This document shows positions 1-5,154 of a DNA stretch of 12,724 bases, one piece after another; position 1 is the first letter of the stretch, and every line of letters begins with the position of its first letter. This stretch comes from Candidatus Poribacteria bacterium (GTDB lineage: Bacteria > Poribacteria > WGA-4E > WGA-3G), in contig JAPPDN010000073.1 in NCBI GenBank assembly GCA_028824575.1, positions 1 through 12,724 of the forward strand. Direction: 5' to 3'. The translations under genes were made by a program, and so were the position numbers. The notes below the pieces were generated by a model. The model was not told where the DNA came from, ran no database searches, and saw only the letters and a list, made by a program, of their open reading frames with translations.

Positions 1-1
1 C

Positions 2-544
2 CACCCCGCGAACGCCCTTGCGCCCTACGATGCGTATTTCTACGAGGAAGCGCTCCGACCCGAACACATCCCCGCATGGACGCGCCTACGCTCCCAGATG
101 CAAGTACCACTCGCGACAGGGGAATCCCTCTACACACGTTTTGAGTTTTTGGACATCATCGCAGGACAGGGTGCCGATATTATCCAACCGGACATCTGTG
201 TCTGTGGGGGATTGTTAGAGATGCGCAAAATCGCTGCGATTGCCGAAGCGCACTACGTCAGTGTCGCCCCTCATAATCCGATGGGACCGCTTGCAACGGC
301 TGTCAATGTCCACTTTGCCGCTGCAACCCCGAATTTCAAAATACTTGAATATCTCCTACCAACCGAGACGGAATGGAACGCTTGGGTAGACGAGCCTTAC
401 CTACCGAAAGACGGCTATCTGGAATTACGGGATCGTCCGGGTTTGGGTGTAGAGGTGAACGAAGCAGCTATCACTGACAACGAATACATCCATTGGCAGC
501 GCACGTGTCCCATCCGTCCGGATGGTTCGACAGGTTATATTTAG
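2..544 (+). CDS. Mandelate racemase/galactonate dehydratase-like enolase-superfamily enzyme, C-terminal part
   Basis: The reading frame is open at the left edge, so the N-terminal capping domain and first metal ligand are outside the window. About 180 residues of the C-terminal barrel are visible. Family landmarks in order are a YEEALRPE segment (EE motif, usually followed by Pro, here Ala), LATGE with the probable third Mg2+ ligand at 122-124, the QPDICVCGG strand whose Asp would partner the catalytic His, and APHNPMGPLA with the likely catalytic His. A RPGLGVEV segment near the C-terminus matches galactonate dehydratase (DgoD) types. Members abstract the proton alpha to a carboxylate to dehydrate or epimerise sugar acids in the cytoplasm. 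The pattern fits acid-sugar dehydratases better than mandelate racemase itself, but the substrate cannot be read from this fragment. A promoter separates it from the next gene, so it may belong to an upstream operon. Confidence 0.88.
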   Translation, partial: HPANALAPYDAYFYEEALRPEHIPAWTRLRSQMQVPLATGESLYTRFEFLDIIAGQGADIIQPDICVCGGLLEMRKIAAIAEAHYVSVAPHNPMGPLATAVNVHFAAATPNFKILEYLLPTETEWNAWVDEPYLPKDGYLELRDRPGLGVEVNEAAITDNEYIHWQRTCPIRPDGSTGYI

Positions 545-567
545 GGCGGGGTTGGCTGAGAAAACAT

Positions 568-596
568 TTGACGGAAACTGGCATCGTGTGTACAAT
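568..596 (+). promoter_or_regulatory. Sigma70-like promoter for the dioxygenase operon
   Basis: TTGACG at 568-573 and TACAAT at 591-596 are separated by exactly 17 bases, each one base off the sigma70 consensus. The site lies in the 95-base gap after the dehydratase-like gene. The implied transcript starts near 603, about 37 bases before the dioxygenase ATG. It would drive both dioxygenases and probably the two genes after them. Confidence 0.65.
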
Positions 597-626
597 TTAC
601 CTGCGAATAATCGGGGCTTTTTCAAT

Positions 627-634
627 AAAGGAGA
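627..634 (+). promoter_or_regulatory. Ribosome binding site fixing the first dioxygenase start
   Basis: AAAGGAGA lies 5 bases before the ATG at 640. The same frame is open back to 493, but that extension overlaps the upstream gene and has no counterpart in the adjacent paralogue, so 640 is the start. Confidence 0.85.
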
Positions 635-639
635 CGTAT

Positions 640-1455
640 ATGACTCCCAAACAACGATACCTTTTTGATTTAACAGGGTACATCCACCTCAAAAACGTCC
701 TCAGCGATGAAGAGTTGAAAAATGCCCAAGATGCGGTTGAACGATGCGTTCAAACACCGGAGGACGAACTCCCGCCCGGTATTAGTTATGGGGGTGGTGG
801 CTATTCCAACGGCTTTTCGTTCGACAAATCGCTTGAGGCACTCACACTCCATCCGAAAACATGGCCAATTGTGAAGGAACTTACCGACAATAAACCCCGT
901 TTTAATCGAGGCAGCCTCGTTGCCAAGCGACCAGAGCATGATCAGGTTATCGGCAAGTTGCACTGTGCGCGTGAAGATTGCGGTTGGCAGACGCGCCGCT
1001 ATGCCGTCAAGGACGGACAGGTTCACTGCAACGATTTCGTCGTCTTTTTCTATTTCGCCGATGTCTATCCAGGGGACGGCGGCTTAGTTGTATTACCAGG
1101 TTCCCACAAAGCAAACTTTGAACGTCCAGAGGGGTTCTTTTTTCCAGATCCAGAGAATCCACCCGATGAACTTCATCCTGCGTTAGTTAATGTGACAGCA
1201 CGCGCTGGCGATGCCATTGTCCTCTCCGAACTGCTGACGCACGGGGTTCTCATCTGGAAACCGAAAGACCGATGTCGGCGGTTTATCATCTTGCGTTACA
1301 AAACACAGTTTTTTCAAGACACCAAGGGACCTCGAGACCCGTTTCCGCCGGAGGTGATGGAACGACTCTCCCCTGAAACCATTGAACTCGCGCAATCGGC
1401 ATCTTACACGCATATCAAAGACATCGTCAAAAGTGAACATGTCCAACTAACCTAA
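640..1455 (+). CDS. PhyH-like Fe(II)/2-oxoglutarate oxygenase, copy 1
   Basis: A 271-residue protein of the phytanoyl-CoA dioxygenase (PhyH) superfamily, which normally hydroxylates small molecules using Fe(II), O2 and 2-oxoglutarate. The family core is clear: D141 followed by PGDGGLVVLPGSHK (about 144-157), the GDAIVLSELLTHGV segment with the distal His at 201, and R213/R214 in RRFIILRY, which should bind the 2-oxoglutarate carboxylate. The proximal motif is unusual: the expected HxD is read as H108-C109-A110 (codons from 961), followed by R111-E112-D113. Either another acid is the ligand, the site is halogenase-like (HxA/HxG), or activity is altered. It starts MTPKQRYLFD, almost the same as the next gene 12 bases downstream, so the pair is a tandem duplication. 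No signal peptide is present. The substrate is unknown; true phytanoyl-CoA activity is unlikely to be the job in this context. Confidence 0.88.
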   Translation: MTPKQRYLFDLTGYIHLKNVLSDEELKNAQDAVERCVQTPEDELPPGISYGGGGYSNGFSFDKSLEALTLHPKTWPIVKELTDNKPRFNRGSLVAKRPEHDQVIGKLHCAREDCGWQTRRYAVKDGQVHCNDFVVFFYFADVYPGDGGLVVLPGSHKANFERPEGFFFPDPENPPDELHPALVNVTARAGDAIVLSELLTHGVLIWKPKDRCRRFIILRYKTQFFQDTKGPRDPFPPEVMERLSPETIELAQSASYTHIKDIVKSEHVQLT

Positions 1456-1467
1456 AAGGAACGGAAA

Positions 1468-2307
1468 ATGACCCCAGAACAACGGTATCTGTTTGACGTT
1501 ACAGGCTATTTGCACATCGAAGGGGCAGTCACAGGGGATGCACTCAAGGCGGCACAGGCGGCAGTAGATCGGTATATCCACATGCCGCTTGATGAACGTC
1601 CCGAAGGATTCACGACACGTCCGCGCGACTTAGAACCCGGTAAAGGCGGTAGATATGAGCACGGATTCGCTTTTGACCGTTCTCTTGAGGCGATGACGGT
1701 GCATCCGGCTATCTGGTCCCTTGTCAAAGAGTTTACCTTCGATAAACCGCGGTTTGTCACTGGCACGCTCACGCTCGAACAGCACAATCCGGACAGGCAA
1801 CCGATGGGTACAAATCCGGCAGGTTTGCACTGTGCCCGTGAGGGACGGCACTGGCTCACCCGCTACGAGGTTCAGAATAACCAGATCTACTGTAACGATT
1901 TCGTGGCGTTTTTCTACCTGACCGACGTTCAACCCGGCGATGGTGGACTTATCGTCATCCCAGGCTCACATAAGAGCAAATTCGAGAGACCTGAAGACCT
2001 TCTGACACCGGGGTCCGACGGTATTGATCCCGAACAGGATGACGTTTTTACCAATCTCACGCCAAAAGCGGGTGATTTTCTCGTCATCTCTGAACTTTTG
2101 ACCCATGGTGTCTTACGATGGAAACCGAAAGATCGGGACAGACGTTTTCTCATTCTCCGCTATCGTCCGCAATACGATGGTAAGCAAAGTCTACCAGAGA
2201 AAATCGTTAACCGTTTAACACCTGAAGTCCAAGAACTGGTGCAAACGGCATCTTATGGACATACAAAAGAGATTGTCAAACAAAATGTTGTGCAGTTGAC
2301 AGTTTAG
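1468..2307 (+). CDS. PhyH-like Fe(II)/2-oxoglutarate oxygenase, copy 2
   Basis: A 279-residue paralogue of the preceding gene. The start is supported by AAAGGA at 1455-1460, which overlaps the previous stop, giving tight translational linkage. The same landmarks are present: MTPEQRYLFDVTGY at the N-terminus, D153 and PGDGGLIVIPGSHK (156-169), distal H213 in LLTHGV, and R225/R226. The proximal iron motif is H121-C122-A123 followed by R124-E125, so the Asp-to-Ala change of copy 1 is shared and is not a single-gene error. The copies differ mainly in a longer loop around residues 48-66 here and in the region after the SHK motif, consistent with different substrates or a heteromeric enzyme. It is cytoplasmic and no target compound can be assigned. 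Confidence 0.88.
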   Translation: MTPEQRYLFDVTGYLHIEGAVTGDALKAAQAAVDRYIHMPLDERPEGFTTRPRDLEPGKGGRYEHGFAFDRSLEAMTVHPAIWSLVKEFTFDKPRFVTGTLTLEQHNPDRQPMGTNPAGLHCAREGRHWLTRYEVQNNQIYCNDFVAFFYLTDVQPGDGGLIVIPGSHKSKFERPEDLLTPGSDGIDPEQDDVFTNLTPKAGDFLVISELLTHGVLRWKPKDRDRRFLILRYRPQYDGKQSLPEKIVNRLTPEVQELVQTASYGHTKEIVKQNVVQLTV

Positions 2308-2323
2308 TAGAAACCTTTTACCG

Positions 2324-2339
2324 CAGGAGCAATCTCCTG
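2324..2339 (+). repeat. Small perfect hairpin between oxygenase and oxidoreductase genes
   Basis: CAGGAG, a CAAT loop and CTCCTG form a 6-bp perfect stem in the 64-base gap before the next gene. No T tract follows, so it is not a convincing intrinsic terminator. It could stabilise or partly attenuate the operon mRNA. Function is inferred only. Confidence 0.4.
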
Positions 2340-2371
2340 ATCTCAACAGCGACACGCAATGGAGGAACCCA

Positions 2372-3412
2372 ATGGGAACACAATATCGCGCTTGTATCGT
2401 TGGCTGTGGCAGAATGGGTGGTACAATTGATGAAGAGGTCCGTGCGACACCACACGGCGCGTTACCCTATTCGCACGCCGCAGGATATACTGCTTTTGAG
2501 CGGACAGACCTTGTCGCCGCTGCAGATGTAGTCGAAGACAAGGCACAATACGTCTGCAATAAATGGGATATCCCGAAGTACTACTTAGACTATCGTGAGA
2601 TGATTGTCGAAGAGAAACCGGATATCGTCAGTATCGCCACGCGCCCTGGAAACCATGCCGAGATTACAGCATTCGCTGCGGAAAACGGCGTGAAGGGTGT
2701 CTATTGCGATAAACCGCTTTGTGCCTCTATGGAAGAGGCAGATGCCATGGTAGAGGTATGCGAAAAACACAATGTCAAATTCAACCTCGGCACCCAGCGG
2801 CGTTACACGCCGGGATACATCAAAATGCGTGAAATCCTCGAAAGCGGTGAACTCGGCGAGAGGCGTTCTGTTATCGCCTATAGCGGTGGTGCTGCGCTCT
2901 GGGGATACACGCACGCAGCGGACATGCTTCTCTTTTTGGCAAGCGATTCCCCAATAGAATACGTGCAAGGCAACGTTGCCGTCGATGATGCTGATTTCGA
3001 GGACAACCGCACGGAATCCGATCCCGGTATCGTAATGGGATTTATCCGTTTTGAGAACGGTATTAACGGCATCAGCATTCCCGGCACAGCTTATGAATTC
3101 GAGGTGCACTGTAGCGAAGGCACAGTTCGTGCCCTCAATAACGGACTCGGTTTCCACCTTCGCAAACGGCAAGGGCAGTTTAACGAGATTCTAGAAACGC
3201 AATTCCCACCTTATGAACGGAAAAGTGGGACCGTCGGTTGTATTGAAGACATCGTTGATGCGATTGAGACCGATACTGAGACATGCGGTAATATTCATCT
3301 TGCACACCGAAGTACGGAGATGGTCTTCGCAATCGTTGACTCACAACGGCAGCAAGGCAAGCGGGTGACGATGCCGATGGAAAACCGAGGGCTCTATCTT
3401 GGAAGGTGGTAA
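2372..3412 (+). CDS. Gfo/Idh/MocA family NAD(P)-dependent oxidoreductase
   Basis: A 346-residue protein of usual length for the glucose-fructose oxidoreductase/inositol dehydrogenase/MocA family. The N-terminal Rossmann domain carries IVGCGRMG at 9-16 and a second strand reading LVAAADV (47-53). The EKP-type active-site motif appears as D113-K114-P115 (YCDKP), with Lys as the likely catalytic residue. The C-terminal domain holds H181 in YTHAADMLLFL, at the position of the conserved His that often acts with the Lys. Members oxidise or reduce sugars, inositols and derived compounds with NAD(P) in the cytoplasm. GGAGG at 2361-2365 supports the ATG. Next to two oxygenases and a sugar-acid dehydratase-like gene it suggests catabolism or remodelling of a polyol, sugar or sugar acid, but the substrate cannot be identified. 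Confidence 0.92.
   Translation: MGTQYRACIVGCGRMGGTIDEEVRATPHGALPYSHAAGYTAFERTDLVAAADVVEDKAQYVCNKWDIPKYYLDYREMIVEEKPDIVSIATRPGNHAEITAFAAENGVKGVYCDKPLCASMEEADAMVEVCEKHNVKFNLGTQRRYTPGYIKMREILESGELGERRSVIAYSGGAALWGYTHAADMLLFLASDSPIEYVQGNVAVDDADFEDNRTESDPGIVMGFIRFENGINGISIPGTAYEFEVHCSEGTVRALNNGLGFHLRKRQGQFNEILETQFPPYERKSGTVGCIEDIVDAIETDTETCGNIHLAHRSTEMVFAIVDSQRQQGKRVTMPMENRGLYLGRW
3401..3409 (+). promoter_or_regulatory. Ribosome binding site fixing the methyltransferase start
   Basis: GGAAGGTGG lies 7 bases before the ATG at 3417 and inside the last codons of the oxidoreductase gene. It favours ATG 3417 over the in-frame TTG at 3399, which overlaps the upstream gene. Confidence 0.75.
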
Positions 3413-3416
3413 CCCG

Positions 3417-4193
3417 ATGTTGAAAAACCGTCAAAAAGCAGGAGGTACACGCCGTGGGTTTGTTATCCTCGGTGGTATTGTAGGTGTAATGTTGCTGTTG
3501 AACTACACAGGGACTGTACCGAGTGACGATCAGACGCGTCCAGCGAGTACACGCTACGAACACCGTACACCCAGCCGAGATGGGATCGGCAAAATCTATA
3601 TGGGACGCGAAATCTCGCACGTGATGGGACATCTCGCTGCAGGATGGTTAGAACGTCCAGAACGTGAACGTGAAGAGATGCCGAATCGCCTCATTGAAAT
3701 GCTGAAACTCAAGGAGGGAGATGTTGTAGCGGATATAGGAGTCGGTACGGGGTACATCGCTCGGCGGATCTCACCGAAAATCGGTAAGACAGGGATCCTC
3801 TACGGGGTTGAAATTCAGCAGGAGATGCTTGACATCCTTGCTGAAAAAATGGCGGAAGAAGGGATTACCAATATCAAAGGGATATTAGGCACGATTACCG
3901 ATCCGAAATTGCCACCGAACGCAGTCAATTTGGTGATTATGGTAGATGTCTACCATGAATTTTCGCATCCTTATGAGATGATGCAGAACATCTGCCGTGG
4001 TCTCAAAATAGGGGGTAGGGTTGCTTTTGTGGAATATCGCTTGGAAGATGACAATGTGCCAATCAAACGTTTACACAAGATGAGCGAATTGCAGGTGATT
4101 AAGGAAGCAACGCCGCATCCACTTTCTTGGGTAGAGACGCTCGACGGTCTACCGTGGCAGCATGTGATCATTTTTGAGAAGGTTGCGGAATAG
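3417..4193 (+). CDS. Membrane-anchored class I SAM-dependent methyltransferase
   Basis: A 258-residue protein starting 4 bases after the oxidoreductase stop, hence probably co-translated. The N-terminus is basic (K3, R5, K7, R12, R13) followed by a hydrophobic stretch, about residues 15-29 (FVILGGIVGVMLLLN), that looks like a signal anchor or uncleaved signal. A conserved-looking segment IYMGREISHVMGH (60-72) and WLERPERE precede the catalytic domain. SAM-binding motif I is VVADIGVGTGY (103-113), the acidic end of strand 2 is VEIQQEM (131-137), and VIMVDVYHEF (173-182) is the post-strand-4 segment. The fold is clear but the acceptor is not. By the positive-inside rule the catalytic domain would lie outside the cytoplasm, which is hard to reconcile with cytoplasmic SAM. 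Either topology is inverted or the segment packs differently. Confidence 0.85.
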   Translation: MLKNRQKAGGTRRGFVILGGIVGVMLLLNYTGTVPSDDQTRPASTRYEHRTPSRDGIGKIYMGREISHVMGHLAAGWLERPEREREEMPNRLIEMLKLKEGDVVADIGVGTGYIARRISPKIGKTGILYGVEIQQEMLDILAEKMAEEGITNIKGILGTITDPKLPPNAVNLVIMVDVYHEFSHPYEMMQNICRGLKIGGRVAFVEYRLEDDNVPIKRLHKMSELQVIKEATPHPLSWVETLDGLPWQHVIIFEKVAE

Positions 4194-4247
4194 TAGCGAA
4201 ATATGTTTATAATTTACCTACACCGAGTGATACAAGCAACATCACCT

Positions 4248-4607
4248 CTATGGTAGGACAGGTTCATACTCAATTACCGCTGCTATCGCTGTAAGAATCA
4301 AGCTCATGATTGACTGAGGGACTTCTCCTATCTTCCGAACAAATCGCAGTGTATCAATACCGCGTAGTTGTAATGTATCAACTGCAGAGGTTTTTGTGAG
4401 ACCGCCTACGAGCTCTGGGTCTAACCTTACGTGCCAAACGTTACCGACAAAGGATTCCTTCCACTCTGTTATAGGTGCGACAAACCGGATAGGCAACACA
4501 CCTATATCGTCAGAACTCACAACAACAATTGGGCGCGTCTTACGATTTTCTGCACCAAGTGTTGGATTAAGGTCAGCTAACCAGATTTCACCGCGCCTCG
4601 GATTCAT
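4248..4607 (-). CDS. mazF: MazF/PemK-family endoribonuclease toxin
   Basis: A 119-residue protein starting MNPRRGEIWLADLNP. It shows the family signature: RGEIW at the N-terminus, the KTRPIVVVS segment with R25-P26, then a GGLTKTSAVDTLQLRGID segment (69-85) corresponding to the second conserved block. Family members are sequence-specific mRNA endonucleases held inactive by a partner antitoxin. The frame is open upstream to 4658, but ATG 4607 is chosen because the family motif begins just after it, an AGGAG site lies 9 bases upstream, and the overlap with the antitoxin is then only 20 bases. It runs opposite to its neighbours and converges on the methyltransferase gene with a 54-base gap. Length is normal and no disruption is visible. 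Target sequence is not predictable. Confidence 0.88.
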   Translation of the reverse strand: MNPRRGEIWLADLNPTLGAENRKTRPIVVVSSDDIGVLPIRFVAPITEWKESFVGNVWHVRLDPELVGGLTKTSAVDTLQLRGIDTLRFVRKIGEVPQSIMSLILTAIAAVIEYEPVLP

Positions 4608-4854
4608 CCACGAAATCTCCTGTTTGCCACTCAACGCGTTCATCTGCTGTCTGTTCATAATAGGCTTTCATCTGTTCTGCCTGTTCTGATAGTAACTGAC
4701 GACGCTCATCCACAGAGAGGCGCAGGAACGCCGCTTGAGGTGATTGCGCTTCCGCTGCTGTTAAGGCAGACAGCAAACGATACACTGAGGGCAATTTGTT
4801 TTTTGGCAACTTAGCAACCAGTTGCTGTACTTGAGCGTATGTGATTGTTTTCAT
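4588..4854 (-). CDS. Antitoxin partner of the MazF-like toxin
   Basis: An 88-residue, mostly helical, charged protein immediately upstream of the toxin and overlapping it by 20 bases, the usual antitoxin-first order. AAGGAG (4861-4866, minus strand) lies 6 bases before the ATG. The sequence has YAQVQQLVAKLP near the N-terminus, LSVDERRQLLSEQAEQM (46-62) in the middle, and an acidic tail VEWQTGDFVDES that may thread into the toxin dimer. I see no obvious AbrB/MazE swapped-hairpin or ribbon-helix-helix signature, so the DNA-binding class is unassigned. It resembles the short antitoxin-type proteins with ERRxLLxEQAE and EWxxGDF motifs found next to PemK/PIN toxins. The assignment rests mainly on position. 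Confidence 0.75.
   Translation of the reverse strand: MKTITYAQVQQLVAKLPKNKLPSVYRLLSALTAAEAQSPQAAFLRLSVDERRQLLSEQAEQMKAYYEQTADERVEWQTGDFVDESEAR
4617..4621 (-). promoter_or_regulatory. Ribosome binding site for the toxin
   Basis: AGGAG on the minus strand, 9 bases upstream of ATG 4607 and inside the antitoxin coding sequence. It supports the shorter toxin start over the 4658 alternative. Confidence 0.6.
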
Positions 4855-4940
4855 TTTCTTCTCCTTATGTTATAATTCAAGGAAACTCACAACAAACAAA
4901 TTGAAATGTGTCGGTGTTCTCACAACAGAATGTTCTTAGA

Positions 4941-4969
4941 ATTATACCACGTCTTCTATAGTGTATCAA
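4941..4969 (-). promoter_or_regulatory. Sigma70-like promoter for the toxin-antitoxin operon
   Basis: Read on the minus strand, TTGATA (4969-4964) and a perfect TATAAT (4946-4941) are separated by 17 bases. Transcription would begin near 4934, leaving a leader of about 80 bases before the antitoxin ATG. The short palindrome at 4933-4941 sits at the expected start and could be part of an autoregulatory operator, which is inference. Confidence 0.65.
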
Positions 4970-5001
4970 TAAAAGCCACATGTCTCTATGAGAAGAAATA
5001 T

Positions 5002-5030
5002 TTGACAAAAACGCAAACGCATCGTAAAAT
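5002..5030 (+). promoter_or_regulatory. Sigma70-like promoter for the PSD1/LRR/DUF1501 region
   Basis: A perfect TTGACA (5002-5007) and TAAAAT (5025-5030) are spaced by exactly 17 bases. Transcription would start near 5037, giving a leader of about 118 bases before the GTG at 5155. Confidence 0.7.
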
Positions 5031-5140
5031 ATAGCAACATTGCTAAACTTTTCGCTTAACGAAACGTCACAATTGCCAAACCTGATATAGCACGTTGCAG
5101 CTTGTGTTCTTGAGCAAACTGTAGACGACAACGCTGAAAA

Positions 5141-5147
5141 GGGAGAG
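5141..5147 (+). promoter_or_regulatory. Ribosome binding site for a GTG start
   Basis: GGGAGAG is 7 bases upstream of GTG 5155. It supports this non-ATG start, which places a complete Sec signal peptide at the N-terminus. Confidence 0.75.
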
Positions 5148-5154
5148 AATTTCT

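Larger units (their letters stand above)
4855..5154. other. AT-rich divergent intergenic region with back-to-back promoters
   Basis: A 300-base gap between the toxin-antitoxin operon and the PSD1 gene. It is visibly more AT-rich than the flanking genes. It holds one good sigma70-like promoter in each direction (4941-4969 minus, 5002-5030 plus), a short palindrome TTCT-T-AGAA at 4933-4941 at the edge of the minus -10 box, and two weak hairpins in the plus leader (5050-5064 and 5093-5133). No convincing small gene is seen. Confidence 0.75.

Noticed and set aside
493..639. N-terminal extension of the first dioxygenase upstream of 640
   Set aside because: It overlaps the upstream coding region and the promoter, lacks a ribosome site and has no counterpart in the adjacent paralogue.
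2296..2324. TTGACA at the end of the second dioxygenase as a promoter for the oxidoreductase
   Set aside because: No acceptable -10 hexamer at 16-18 base spacing (TACCGC or TTACCG).
2585..3172. 195-codon open frame antisense to the oxidoreductase
   Set aside because: It lies wholly opposite a well-supported gene and its translation shows no recognisable domain.
4227..4245. GTGAT/ATCAC inverted repeat between the converging genes as a bidirectional terminator
   Set aside because: Only a 5-bp AT-containing stem with a 9-base loop and no T tract on either side.
4871..4876. Plus-strand TATAAT just upstream of the antitoxin start
   Set aside because: It has no suitable -35 at the right distance and points away from the toxin-antitoxin genes, with a better plus promoter at 5002-5030.
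4877..5131. 84-codon minus-strand open frame in the divergent intergenic region
   Set aside because: No ribosome site, a Cys-rich unstructured translation, and it runs across both predicted promoters.
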